From Chengkuizengella sp. SCS-71B (GTDB lineage: Bacteria > Bacillota > Bacilli > Paenibacillales > KCTC-33759): a DNA stretch of 64,000 bases. Both the position numbers and the translations under genes were made by a program. Shown here in pieces: positions 1 to 8,872 of this stretch. The DNA lies in contig NZ_JAZHSH010000001.1 of assembly GCF_040100845.1 (NCBI RefSeq), positions 3,580,501 to 3,644,500 of the forward strand, in the 5' to 3' direction. Position 1 is the first letter of the stretch. Every line of letters starts with the position of its first letter. The notes under the pieces are model-generated. The model did no database searches. It was not told the origin of the DNA and was given only the letters and a program-made list of their open reading frames with translations.

Positions 1-179
1 ACATTTGGAACTTCATGTAAAGTAATTGGCGTTTCTGAAACTTTTAACACGATGTACTTTTCTTTTGGATCTTCAAAAGAGGATTCTAAACCCAACCGAT
101 CCATATACCACTGTCCAGCTTCTTTATAATCCTTCACCTGAATTATAATCGTGTCAACTCTCTCAAACAATTTTTCCAT
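1..179 (-). CDS. VOC/glyoxalase-family protein, 5' part only
   Basis: The first 59 residues of a protein that runs off the left edge. It opens MEKLFERVDTIIIQV, followed by AGQWYMDRLGLESSF, the usual opening strand-helix of a vicinal-oxygen-chelate (glyoxalase/bleomycin-resistance/dioxygenase) domain. The ATG at 177-179 is preceded by GGAGGG at 187-192, so the start is well supported. It lies downstream of and on the same strand as the biosynthetic cluster, but has its own ribosome binding site after a 150-base gap. Its function cannot be told from this fragment. Confidence 0.75.
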   Translation of the reverse strand, partial: MEKLFERVDTIIIQVKDYKEAGQWYMDRLGLESSFEDPKEKYIVLKVSETPITLHEVPN

Positions 180-329
180 AACACAATCCCTCCATAAATC
201 ATTATAAAACAACTTACAAAAGTGAAGTGCATTGAAGTCCATCTAAGATAGAAAGTTCACTTTCATATCTGTTTAAAAAATACCATAAACATTATATTTT
301 GTCCAAGTATTGTAATATAGTGCAATTAA

Positions 330-1364
330 TCATTCTTTGATACAGACAGTTTGTTTAGTTTTTGCCGATTGTTCCGCAGCAAAAGTTGCTTTTAATGTAC
401 CTAGAAACGTTTTGGCAGAAATAAAAGTAGGCTCAGTCTTGCTCATTACTGAATTCACAAAATAATTGATTAAACCTGAATGACAGTACCCACTTTTTTC
501 TTTCATCAACCAATCCACTTCTACTGTTTCTTCCATATTTTCTTTTAAAATCGTCAATCCAGGTTTGTCAGGGTCTTGCTCTAACAATAATGTTCCAAAT
601 TCACAAGAAATCATAAGTTCATTATGAACCCAAGGTGTGTAGGTCCAACTGGTTGTTATCGTACATAATGTATTCCCTTCAGTTTTCATGATAACGATCG
701 CGTTATCATCTACATTTGTAGGTTTTTCAATCGTAGATTTAAGTGAAGATACTTCAGTGATCTCCTCATTTAAAAACCAGCGAATAAGATCAATTTTATG
801 TATGCCCAAATCACCTAAACTCCCAAAAAAACTTTTTTCTCTCTCAAAGAACCAATTTTTCTCTCCTTCTACACTCCAATGTTCTGGACCGCTATGACCA
901 AAAGAAGCTTTGATTTGATAAACTTTGCCAAAATCACCATGGTCTAAAATTTCTTTTATTTTCTGATGTGCTGGCACCAATCGCTGATTTAAACCCACTG
1001 CCAAATACACATTTTTTTCATCTGCTAATTTATTCAAAGCTAAAGCATCCTTATAATGAGTGGATAACGGTTTTTCACACAACACATGTATTCCTTTATT
1101 TAAACAAGCTTTCGCAATCTCTGTATGTGTATGATTGGGTGTACATATTGAAATGATATCCAAGTCATGGTGTTCAATTAAATCCTTTGTACTTTGATAA
1201 TAGTTTCGAATATTAAATTGATCCGCTACTTCTTTAGCCCTGCTTAAATTTATATCAACCACGCCTACGAGTTCAACAAATCTATTCTCTTTATACTCGG
1301 GGATGTGCCTATTCTGAGCAATCGCACCTGTTCCAATCACTCCTACTTTTAGTTTTTGGATCAT
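330..1364 (-). CDS. Gfo/Idh/MocA family NAD(P)-dependent oxidoreductase
   Basis: The N-terminal Rossmann motif GVIGTGAIAQ lies within the first 20 residues, and HVLCEKPLS, with the EKP motif typical of the family, near residue 95. Length (about 344 aa) is normal. Members oxidise or reduce sugars, inositols or related hydroxyl/imine groups using NAD(P). The start at 1364 is chosen because GGAAGG lies about 10 bases upstream of it and abuts the earlier ATG at 1373. It is the last gene of the cluster and begins one base after the glycosyltransferase stop, so it is probably translationally coupled. A sugar or tailoring role on the cluster product is inferred from context only. Confidence 0.85.
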   Translation of the reverse strand: MIQKLKVGVIGTGAIAQNRHIPEYKENRFVELVGVVDINLSRAKEVADQFNIRNYYQSTKDLIEHHDLDIISICTPNHTHTEIAKACLNKGIHVLCEKPLSTHYKDALALNKLADEKNVYLAVGLNQRLVPAHQKIKEILDHGDFGKVYQIKASFGHSGPEHWSVEGEKNWFFEREKSFFGSLGDLGIHKIDLIRWFLNEEITEVSSLKSTIEKPTNVDDNAIVIMKTEGNTLCTITTSWTYTPWVHNELMISCEFGTLLLEQDPDKPGLTILKENMEETVEVDWLMKEKSGYCHSGLINYFVNSVMSKTEPTFISAKTFLGTLKATFAAEQSAKTKQTVCIKE

Positions 1365-1365
1365 T

Positions 1366-2562
1366 TTATTCATTCCTTCCTGTTAAATGATCTAGTATTT
1401 TAGTTAATACATTATCTAAACAATAATCTACATTCTCATTCAGCTTTTTCAATTCATTTTTATAACTGCTGGAAAGAAGCACTTTCGATATCACTCGCTG
1501 CATCACTTCCTCATTCATATACGCTGGTACTACATATTCACCTATCCCTAGCTTTTTGACTTGTCTTGCATTAAATTCTCTTTCTGATATCGTTGGAATA
1601 ATAATTGAAGGAGTTTCATATTTCAGCGAAGCCATACAACTGCCATGACCACCATGATGTATGAACAGTTTCTTGTCTTTGATCATTGAAGGATTAAACC
1701 ACCTGACAATCTTTATATTATTAGTTAACAAATTCGTTATTTCTTTAGGAAGTGTTTCATCTTTAGCAATGGATACTAAAACCTTATAGTTACTTTGGGT
1801 GAGCGTAAGCAAAGAATGGTATAAAACAAATAGTCCTGAGTTTCCTGCCCCATCCTTTAATCTCCCTGGATAAATCATAATATCAGGATGAAACTCTGAT
1901 TGTGGCAGGACCTCTTCCTCAATTAAAAAATCATTAACTAGAGGGCCAGTATAGAGCACATTATCAGCATGTATAGGGTCAAAACTCGGTAAACTTGGAA
2001 TAAGATCCAGCTCCCCTCGATTTAACTCTTCCAAACAACTAATATGATCCAAGCCCAATTTACTTAATACTTTATTTACTACATGTACAATGTCAGGCAG
2101 GTTTTCAGGTTTGTTTTCCCACCACCTTATTCTTAAGCCGTCTGGATGAAAACAGGATTGATTTATTGTGATATGCGGGATATCTAGGTATTTAGCAGCA
2201 ATGGCTGTCTGAAGGCTTAAATCAGAAAATACAATGTTCGGTTGATATTCTTGCAACAACTTGATTCTTTCCATAATTAAAGTTTCAACAAAATGTTCAT
2301 CCATAAATCCAAACCTTGCATAATACGTATTTAAATCATAAAACAATGGAGTAGGCAAAAAGGTATATTTTTTCACAGGAGGGGGAATATGATCCCAATC
2401 ACTTAAAACATGATAACCAAGGTTCAGTATAAATTTTTCTTCATTTGAACCATAAGTATTAAAGCTGATCTCATATCCTTTTTTTTTAAAAAATTCAGCA
2501 ATAGGTACGGCTCGAACAATAGGACCTAAGCCACCGCTTAACCCCCAAAAAATTTTTTTCAC
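1366..2562 (-). CDS. GT1-family (MGT-like) glycosyltransferase
   Basis: The GT-B fold is indicated by the opening SGGLGPIVRAVPIAEFFKKK (the glycine-rich acceptor-side loop) and by HHGGHGSCMASL in the C-terminal half, the nucleotide-sugar signature of family GT1 macrolide/sterol-type transferases. It would transfer a hexose or deoxyhexose from an NDP-sugar to a small hydrophobic acceptor in the cytoplasm. The GTG at 2560-2562 is preferred over the GTG at 2578-2580 because AGAGGTGAG sits just ahead of it. The gene follows the C25-like gene by about 30 bases and leads directly into the Gfo/Idh gene. No sugar-biosynthesis genes are visible nearby, so the sugar probably comes from the general pool (inference). 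Confidence 0.85.
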   Translation of the reverse strand: MKKIFWGLSGGLGPIVRAVPIAEFFKKKGYEISFNTYGSNEEKFILNLGYHVLSDWDHIPPPVKKYTFLPTPLFYDLNTYYARFGFMDEHFVETLIMERIKLLQEYQPNIVFSDLSLQTAIAAKYLDIPHITINQSCFHPDGLRIRWWENKPENLPDIVHVVNKVLSKLGLDHISCLEELNRGELDLIPSLPSFDPIHADNVLYTGPLVNDFLIEEEVLPQSEFHPDIMIYPGRLKDGAGNSGLFVLYHSLLTLTQSNYKVLVSIAKDETLPKEITNLLTNNIKIVRWFNPSMIKDKKLFIHHGGHGSCMASLKYETPSIIIPTISEREFNARQVKKLGIGEYVVPAYMNEEVMQRVISKVLLSSSYKNELKKLNENVDYCLDNVLTKILDHLTGRNE

Positions 2563-2590
2563 TATCTCACCTCTCTTCACTTCTTTGCTT

Positions 2591-4657
2591 CTACTTCAAG
2601 TTATTCGTCCAAATATTTTTATGGGCACTATAAATATCATGATTACTTATCACGTAAGCAGATAGCCAATGTTGATTAATTTGAGTTTTAGGGCTTAAAT
2701 TGACTTGAAATATGACTTCTTTCACTTGATTTGGTTTACATTTGACTTGCTGTATTTGATCGAACACCTCCACTCCCTCACCTTTTCCATATACAAATTC
2801 TAATCCTGTTAAAAATGTGCAGGAATGAGGCATATGATTTATGATTTGAACCAACACGGTATGTGTAGAGTGAACAGATAAGGACTCTTCAGAAATGATT
2901 TTCACTGATATAGAGCTATTTTTAGGGAGGTCATTCACAATGCCACATACAGGACACATGATCATATTTCTTTCAAACTGATAATCGACCTTGCCTGTTC
3001 CACGTATAAGTATACTTGGCTCTTTACAATACGGACATGGAGTTGAAGTCTTGTAATCACTTATCATATTTATATTATTCCAGTAAGATTCTGTAAAACC
3101 AAACCTTTGCTTTTTTGTTACTTTCAAGAGATGTTCAAGTAATAATTCCTCACATCTTTTAATAAGTTCTTTCATCTTATGGAGGGTTAATTCTTGCTTT
3201 TCTTTATAGAAAAAACAAAAAGCAGCAGCTTGTGATACATTTGAGAAATTTTTCTTCAAGGATTTTATTTCATTTAGAAGAGATTTACATTTTAAAATGT
3301 TAATATTAAAGTTGTTTAAATTTTCAAATAATTGGATGGATTGATCTATTGATGTTATATTTAATGGCGATTTAAATTGTAATTCTATCCTTTTCAAAGG
3401 ATATAGTGAATAAATATAAATATAAACCTTATTTTTTAAATAAATAATGTTGTAATAAACCTCTTGTTTTTGATTACATACAAATACATCTAGCTCTTTA
3501 TTAATTAACGCCTTTTTTATACGTTCGTCTGTGACTTCAATAGAAAGGAAACACATTTCTTCACATGCAAAAATGTTATCATCCAATGAAGTTAATTCTA
3601 CATATTCCCTTACATTTTCATCCTGCTCTTTAAATGTTAATGTAGGATCTCCATACAAAAATAGCTGCGGGAAATCGTGATGATTAATCAGCGCACTTTT
3701 ATTTAATAGACTTGTAATTTTCCCTAAACTTTCACCGCTGGCTAGTAAATAATGAAACAATATATTTTCATATGATTGACCATTTTTAATAAAAGGGGAG
3801 GCTATTAACGCTGAAGTTTTACCCTTTAAAAAAGAAGCACTTAAGAGGTAATTTTGATCAAAGTTACCTTCCCCAATCCTAAATCCTAAACACGTATTTA
3901 AAAACACAACATCTGCCTCTACTTCCGTTGCTTTAATTAATAACTCCTCTGAATAAAAACATTCTCCAAAATGAGCACAATGTGGAAGTTTATGATGGTC
4001 AAATTCATTTAGGGATGTATCTAAATGTTTGCCGCATAACAATGAATCGTTGAGTAAAACCTCATTATCTCTACCATGACTGATCATATTAAAAGTTTTT
4101 AATGGATTACTAACTAGCTCTTTCAATTCGTTATTATTCAATGTTTGAGATGAAAATGTTTGCAAATGAGCTGACTTTGGCAATTCTCCTTTGCTTGTAT
4201 TTAAGATTAATACATTTTGAGTACTGTTGCTACTAAAACACTTTAAACTTTTGTCCAATTGGTGCACTAACTCTTCACTATTTTTAGGTACAAAAAATCC
4301 AAAATCAATGTCAAAGTAATGATGATATAAAACCTTTTGTACTATCAATAAATGTTTGTTTTGAATTGTGGGATAAATGCCTAGCAAAGTGATTGAATTT
4401 ATGTCTTTCCTTTCTATTAGAGAAGTGATTTTTTTTTCTATTAATGTTGGAGAGGCAACCTCCACCACTTTATTCGTATACAAAGCATAATATAAACTAT
4501 AGGCTAAAATTTTATAATCATCTGTGACGATTAAGAGAATATCCTTGCTACTATGCTCTTTCAACTGATATGATTTCCAGAACTTTTCAACTTCAACCTC
4601 TTTTATTTGTGCCATTTTTCTCAAGTCCGTTTGAAACAAAGAAGGTATCGTATTCAT
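2591..4657 (-). CDS. Caspase-fold (C25/CHAT-like) protein with zinc ribbon and C-terminal beta domain
   Basis: A 688-residue protein I cannot assign to a named family with certainty. Residues about 145-345 have caspase/gingipain-like hallmarks: a SHG motif (His194-Gly195), then NTC (Cys256) at the end of a hydrophobic strand, then LFLYGDPTLTF (336-342), the closing motif common in C25 and CHAT proteins. This gives a plausible His-Cys dyad. A four-cysteine zinc ribbon follows (CPYC at 541-544, CPVC at 568-571), then an all-beta tail. There is no signal peptide. It lies between an ACP gene (37-base gap) and a glycosyltransferase, inside the operon. A peptidase or acyl-handling role in the pathway is unproven. 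The start has a clean AAAGGAGGAAT upstream. Confidence 0.6.
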   Translation of the reverse strand: MNTIPSLFQTDLRKMAQIKEVEVEKFWKSYQLKEHSSKDILLIVTDDYKILAYSLYYALYTNKVVEVASPTLIEKKITSLIERKDINSITLLGIYPTIQNKHLLIVQKVLYHHYFDIDFGFFVPKNSEELVHQLDKSLKCFSSNSTQNVLILNTSKGELPKSAHLQTFSSQTLNNNELKELVSNPLKTFNMISHGRDNEVLLNDSLLCGKHLDTSLNEFDHHKLPHCAHFGECFYSEELLIKATEVEADVVFLNTCLGFRIGEGNFDQNYLLSASFLKGKTSALIASPFIKNGQSYENILFHYLLASGESLGKITSLLNKSALINHHDFPQLFLYGDPTLTFKEQDENVREYVELTSLDDNIFACEEMCFLSIEVTDERIKKALINKELDVFVCNQKQEVYYNIIYLKNKVYIYIYSLYPLKRIELQFKSPLNITSIDQSIQLFENLNNFNINILKCKSLLNEIKSLKKNFSNVSQAAAFCFFYKEKQELTLHKMKELIKRCEELLLEHLLKVTKKQRFGFTESYWNNINMISDYKTSTPCPYCKEPSILIRGTGKVDYQFERNMIMCPVCGIVNDLPKNSSISVKIISEESLSVHSTHTVLVQIINHMPHSCTFLTGLEFVYGKGEGVEVFDQIQQVKCKPNQVKEVIFQVNLSPKTQINQHWLSAYVISNHDIYSAHKNIWTNNLK

Positions 4658-4694
4658 TGTATTCCTCCTTTAACGTATTTTATTTTTGTGTAAA

Positions 4695-4964
4695 CTATTC
4701 TAGTTTTTCCATACATAACCTTGTAATTTGATTTATCGTTTGAAAGTTTTCTGGCAGAAGCTCTTCATCATCAAATAAAATATGAAACTTTTCTTCAAGA
4801 TCAATGATTAATTCAATCATTCCAATGGAATCAAATCCATATTCAGCTAGGTGATCGGTATCTTCAATTTCCTCCTTTGTTTTTAATATTTTTATAATAT
4901 TTTTTTTTACTATAATAAAAACTTCAGCTTCACTTAAACCGTATTCAGATTTAAATTGTTCCAT
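4695..4964 (-). CDS. Acyl carrier protein (third ACP of the cluster)
   Basis: A short acidic helical protein with the phosphopantetheine attachment motif YGFDSIGMIEL, Ser46 being the modified residue when counted from the ATG at 4962-4964. That ATG is preferred over the one 18 bases upstream because GGAGCGGTGG precedes it. It is one of three different ACPs in the cluster, and sits between a GT1-like gene and the C25-like gene rather than beside the ketosynthases. It may carry a starter unit or a separately activated acyl or amino-acyl group (inference). Confidence 0.9.
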   Translation of the reverse strand: MEQFKSEYGLSEAEVFIIVKKNIIKILKTKEEIEDTDHLAEYGFDSIGMIELIIDLEEKFHILFDDEELLPENFQTINQITRLCMEKLE

Positions 4965-5083
4965 TTTTACCACCGCTCCCATTAATATTATGCGTTCAAA
5001 AAGCTCATTCTTATATTTTTTAGTTTACCTATATGTATTATTTAATGACTCAGTTTTTCTAGACAAACTACCAGCTAATTTTG

Positions 5084-6250
5084 TTATTTTATACTCCTGA
5101 ATATATTTATTATTTTAAAAGTAGGATCAATTTTTTTACATTTATCATCAAAATGTATAATATTATCTCGATAATATGAAAAATTCGACATTATTTTGTT
5201 ATATTGTTCTAAAATTTTTATTTGTGAACATTCAGAAGGCTCAACAATTTCACCTAAACCATCTCTATCAACAAAGTTAGTAAAGTATCGACTATCCCAT
5301 CCTTGTGGCACGGATATTTGTGGTATTTTGTTTTTAATACTGTTAAAAAACGAACCATAACTTCCTTGGTTCAGAACTAATTTACAATTTAAATAGGGCA
5401 TCACTTGATGTTTTTTACAATCAACGAATAACACGTTTTTTTGCTTCACCTTGATCTTTTGCATCATAGACGATGTGCAACGTATGATGAGGTTTTCTTT
5501 ATCGTGCAATGAACGAATACATTCTTCAATAAAATGAACAGTTTGCATTAAAAATTGAGGATTATCATAAGTTAATGTCTCTATCAACACATGATGATGA
5601 AATTTGGTCTTTTTAAAATATTGTTTGCTGTTTTTATATAACTGTGGACCGATAAAGAAAAAATGACTGGGTGTGTTTACTTCATTGATATTGTTCGCTG
5701 GGATCATGTGCAAATAAGGGGAAACACCAACATATGAAATGTTTGATCTGTAGCTGCGTGGAAGTGGTGTTAATTGATATTTTTTTCTTAACTGATTTAA
5801 ATATCTCTGCATAAAGAGAATAATCGTTTCGTTCTCTTCAGGCTCATTTTCTTGTTTTGCTTCTAAAGTAAAGCTAGCCGGTTCAACACTAAACCATGGG
5901 ATTTTCTTTATTTCACATGCGTAGGAGGCACCAGACAGACTAGAATCCAATAACACAACATCTATATGATGATGTTCAATCACACTTAACATTTCTATTA
6001 AATGTTGTTCTTCTTGCTGAAATTCATTTTTAATTTCGTGAGCTAACGATTGGAATGTAGCGTTATCTTCAAAAGACATTTCTTTACATTTGCTCTCAAT
6101 AAAGTTCCAATGCTCCATAATGGGTATATCTTTAAAGCCAGGTGCATTTAAAACAAATATTTCCACTCCTTGTTTAGCAAGTGTTTGACCTATATTATAC
6201 AAAACTAAAATATGTTCTAAAATAGGTTTTGACGTCATTAGAATCCTCAT
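5084..6250 (-). CDS. GT1-like glycosyltransferase with altered donor motif
   Basis: A 388-residue GT-B-type protein. Its C-terminal half has NQGSYGSFFNSIKNKIP, aligning with the HHGGxGS donor motif of GT1 enzymes but with the two histidines replaced by Asn-Gln, then PQGWDSRYF, matching the usual PxxxDQ region. The N-terminus, MRILMTSKPILEHI, is the expected first strand and loop. It may be a working glycosyltransferase with unusual donor choice, or a helper subunit for the GT1 at 1366-2562. The start has GGTGGGAGGTGAGGA upstream. A gap of about 100 bases, with no clear terminator, separates it from the next ACP. Confidence 0.65.
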   Translation of the reverse strand: MRILMTSKPILEHILVLYNIGQTLAKQGVEIFVLNAPGFKDIPIMEHWNFIESKCKEMSFEDNATFQSLAHEIKNEFQQEEQHLIEMLSVIEHHHIDVVLLDSSLSGASYACEIKKIPWFSVEPASFTLEAKQENEPEENETIILFMQRYLNQLRKKYQLTPLPRSYRSNISYVGVSPYLHMIPANNINEVNTPSHFFFIGPQLYKNSKQYFKKTKFHHHVLIETLTYDNPQFLMQTVHFIEECIRSLHDKENLIIRCTSSMMQKIKVKQKNVLFVDCKKHQVMPYLNCKLVLNQGSYGSFFNSIKNKIPQISVPQGWDSRYFTNFVDRDGLGEIVEPSECSQIKILEQYNKIMSNFSYYRDNIIHFDDKCKKIDPTFKIINIFRSIK

Positions 6251-6310
6251 GGTTCATTCCTCACCTCCCACCTATTTATTTTGATCAAGTGCTGATGCTT
6301 ACGTTTTCTT

Positions 6311-7150
6311 TCATCGTACTTCATCTTTGTGGATAGCTTGGATGATAAAATCAACTGCTTTAGGATGGTTATGAAAATAGTGAACGTCTGGAAGTTTAAT
6401 GATAGGTATTTTAGGTAGATTTTGCTTTAACATTTGGATACTTTCCTCATCTTTTTCACCTATAACAACCTTTATATTATTATTTAATTGTTCTAGTTCA
6501 TTGGCAAAATTTAAATTGTCTATTTCATTAATAAGTTTATAACTGCATTTTTGACCGTGTAAGTATAACATGTAAGATCCTAATCTAGAAAAAAAACCAA
6601 CTTGCTCCATGTTAAAATCACTAAATGTATAATAATCCATTCCAGGGCATAACTCTTGAGTGTCCATACTGCCCTTGCTTTTTAAATCATTTAAAATGTG
6701 TTTGGGGAAAATTTGATTGATTTTTTTTATTTTTTGTATTGGAGGATGAATGAACAGAAGTTCGATTTTTATTTTCTTGTTGAGCAATTTGAATACTTCA
6801 TTTGCAATTACACATCCCAAACCGTTGGCAATGAATTGTACTTTAGTCACCTCTGGATTGAGTTCATCCTCTATTACTTGCATGACGCTGTCAATCATAG
6901 TAATTAAGCTAACTTCTCCTAATTCTCCCACACTGTCTCCATGACCAATATAATCAAATTGAATAAATTTATAATTTGTTAATACGGGGGTTAGTACTTT
7001 ACGAATCGTTGAAAATAAATAGTTTTTTTCACTCATCGCCTGTCCATAGCCAGGAAAAAATAAAATGATGGCTTCTGGATTACAATGATTTTGAGAAACA
7101 ACTCCATAAATTTTCTTATCTATCCCATACTTCTTCTGAGTTGTGATCAT
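6311..7150 (-). CDS. Alpha/beta-hydrolase-fold protein lacking the nucleophile
   Basis: The alpha/beta hydrolase fold is shown by FFPGYG near the N-terminus (oxyanion loop) and FDYIGHGDS (residues about 85-95). The nucleophile elbow reads FIANGLGCVIA, so the expected Ser of GxSxG is replaced by Gly, and there is probably no classical esterase activity. The start at 7150 is chosen because AGGAGG lies 9 bases ahead. The gene overlaps the preceding, intact hydrolase gene by 35 bases, suggesting coupled translation and possibly a heteromeric pair. In type II PKS-like clusters such proteins can be thioesterases or cyclases; the role here is unknown. Confidence 0.65.
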   Translation of the reverse strand: MITTQKKYGIDKKIYGVVSQNHCNPEAIILFFPGYGQAMSEKNYLFSTIRKVLTPVLTNYKFIQFDYIGHGDSVGELGEVSLITMIDSVMQVIEDELNPEVTKVQFIANGLGCVIANEVFKLLNKKIKIELLFIHPPIQKIKKINQIFPKHILNDLKSKGSMDTQELCPGMDYYTFSDFNMEQVGFFSRLGSYMLYLHGQKCSYKLINEIDNLNFANELEQLNNNIKVVIGEKDEESIQMLKQNLPKIPIIKLPDVHYFHNHPKAVDFIIQAIHKDEVR

Positions 7151-7946
7151 CTTCACTTACCTCCTCATTAAACTGTTTTAATATCCAATGATAGGTTTTT
7201 TCCATCAATATGTTTTCAAGTGGAACAGAAGTAAATAAATGTCCCGCTTTATTTACAAAATGAATATCTGATTTTTCAATAAACGGTTTATAACTCTGCA
7301 ACTTAGACCATGTATATCCTGCGATTGGATCATCATCACTATATATTTGCAATAGATTACCACTAAAATGATCGACTTCTTTATCTAACTGAAAATTTTG
7401 ATAATCCTGAAAATAATTCATGCCTAACCAAAGACCAATCCACGGCTTCATGATCGTTTTAAACTGAGGATGAAATATAAACTTATTTTCTGTTGATATT
7501 TGTTTCTCATCGTCGACAATATCCCAGATGATCGGACTCCACATGATAACTTTATTCACGTCGCTATGATTAGCGGTTTTAAGTGCTATTCTTGCACCAT
7601 CACTAAACCCTAATAAAATAACATTTTCTGCTTGAACTACATTTTCCTCTTGTAGAAATTTCAGCGCTTGTTGAACGTTTGAAACCTTTGTTGTATTCGT
7701 CATTTCATGATATAAACCATCACTTACACCAATCCCATAATAATCAAATCTAAAAAATCCTATTCCTCTATCACATAAATATCTAGCAAATTTTACAGCG
7801 AGTCTATGAACCTCATATCTTTCCCCATTCATCCCTGGACAATATATAACGATAGGAGTACGTTCATTATGATAATGGTCAGGGAGGTGCAAAACGCCCA
7901 ATATATTTCCGTTATCTTGAAAGGTAACAAGTTTTTCCACATTCAT
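7116..7946 (-). CDS. Alpha/beta hydrolase (putative thioesterase/acyl hydrolase)
   Basis: An intact serine hydrolase of 276 residues. It has YCPGMNGERYEVHRLA (oxyanion/HG region), FDYYGIGVSDG, the nucleophile elbow LLGFSDGARIALK, an Asp-bearing loop YSDDDPIAG and the catalytic His in NKAGHLF. The architecture resembles small acyl hydrolases (X-Pro dipeptidyl-peptidase/DLH type). It overlaps both neighbours by a few bases. Release of the finished acyl chain from an ACP would be a natural job, as the cluster has no other obvious thioesterase, but that is inference. The start at 7944-7946 is preceded by GAAGGAGGCG. Confidence 0.8.
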   Translation of the reverse strand: MNVEKLVTFQDNGNILGVLHLPDHYHNERTPIVIYCPGMNGERYEVHRLAVKFARYLCDRGIGFFRFDYYGIGVSDGLYHEMTNTTKVSNVQQALKFLQEENVVQAENVILLGFSDGARIALKTANHSDVNKVIMWSPIIWDIVDDEKQISTENKFIFHPQFKTIMKPWIGLWLGMNYFQDYQNFQLDKEVDHFSGNLLQIYSDDDPIAGYTWSKLQSYKPFIEKSDIHFVNKAGHLFTSVPLENILMEKTYHWILKQFNEEVSEDDHNSEEVWDR

Positions 7947-8872
7947 TTTATCGCCTCCTTCATATTCGACAATAGTTTTTCTTCTAATTGAATGCAGTTT
8001 TGTAAATACTGTTTCATTTTATCGTTATAGTTGTTTACTTTAGAAACACCCCATTTCAGAACATATCCAGCTACGATTCCCCAAGCTTGCGTTAATTGAA
8101 CTAAAATATTCCCTAAGGATTCCGTTTGATATTGTTCTGGAAGCAGTCCATTTCTCCAAGCTAAAAATAAAATTTCTCTTGGTTTACGAAAAAAATAAAC
8201 GACATAATCCAATTCTTTTTGCGATTGATAATCACTATAGTTCCTCCCAAAATGATCAAAAAACCATTGCAAATTATTCATTCCATACGACTCCATATTT
8301 GATATGGATTGCAGTACGATTTCATAAAATTCCTCTTCCCAACTTACTGTTGGTTTCGTCATTTCCACGTATGAAATGCTTTTTAGAGAGGTTGGATTCA
8401 TTAAATCATGTATTAATTTTTTAGGAACAGTTCCTTTATTATAAGTAAAATATAAATCAATTCCAGAATCATCTAGCAGATCATAAGATAGATCATCAAA
8501 ATCAAAAATCATAGACCAGTGAGGAATGGAAATATCGTTATAATAACTTGAAAATTGTGCATAGGAAGAATCAAATTCTATTAAACAATGTCCAACCTTA
8601 TCCATCAACTCTTTAATTAGAGCAGGATCATAACTATAATGACGTTTATGAAGTTTAATACCTCTATTAAAACCACTCGGTTCATTTTTTATTTTTTTGC
8701 CATCCAACTCACAGTTTAGAGGAATAATAAACACTTCAATCAAACTCTTTCTACCTTTTTGCTGCAACCATTCATTTACACATAACTGTAAACAATTCAA
8801 ATGTTTATGTGAAATGCCTAATTTACAAGGCAACTTCCAATTGACTTCCTTTGTGTGTAAAAATCTACTCAA
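7943..8872 (-). CDS. Unrecognised protein in the biosynthetic operon
   Basis: About 310 residues, soluble, rich in aromatic residues, with no membrane segment or signal peptide. I do not recognise a family. It has a Cys/His-containing N-terminus, a central stretch WSMIFDFDDLSYDL and a largely helical C-terminal half. The gene starts inside the end of the acyl-ligase gene, and no ATG is near the overlap. A TTG at 8870-8872 with GGTGG eight bases ahead, overlapping the ligase stop, is the best start; TTG/GTG codons up to 8887 are alternatives. It is conserved in place between the ligase and hydrolase genes, so a pathway role is likely but unknown. Confidence 0.6.
   Translation of the reverse strand: MSRFLHTKEVNWKLPCKLGISHKHLNCLQLCVNEWLQQKGRKSLIEVFIIPLNCELDGKKIKNEPSGFNRGIKLHKRHYSYDPALIKELMDKVGHCLIEFDSSYAQFSSYYNDISIPHWSMIFDFDDLSYDLLDDSGIDLYFTYNKGTVPKKLIHDLMNPTSLKSISYVEMTKPTVSWEEEFYEIVLQSISNMESYGMNNLQWFFDHFGRNYSDYQSQKELDYVVYFFRKPREILFLAWRNGLLPEQYQTESLGNILVQLTQAWGIVAGYVLKWGVSKVNNYNDKMKQYLQNCIQLEEKLLSNMKEAIK

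Noticed and set aside
219-263. A terminator after the last cluster gene
   Set aside because: Only a weak AAAGTGAA/TTCACTTT pairing with a long loop; the real end of the cluster transcript is not evident.
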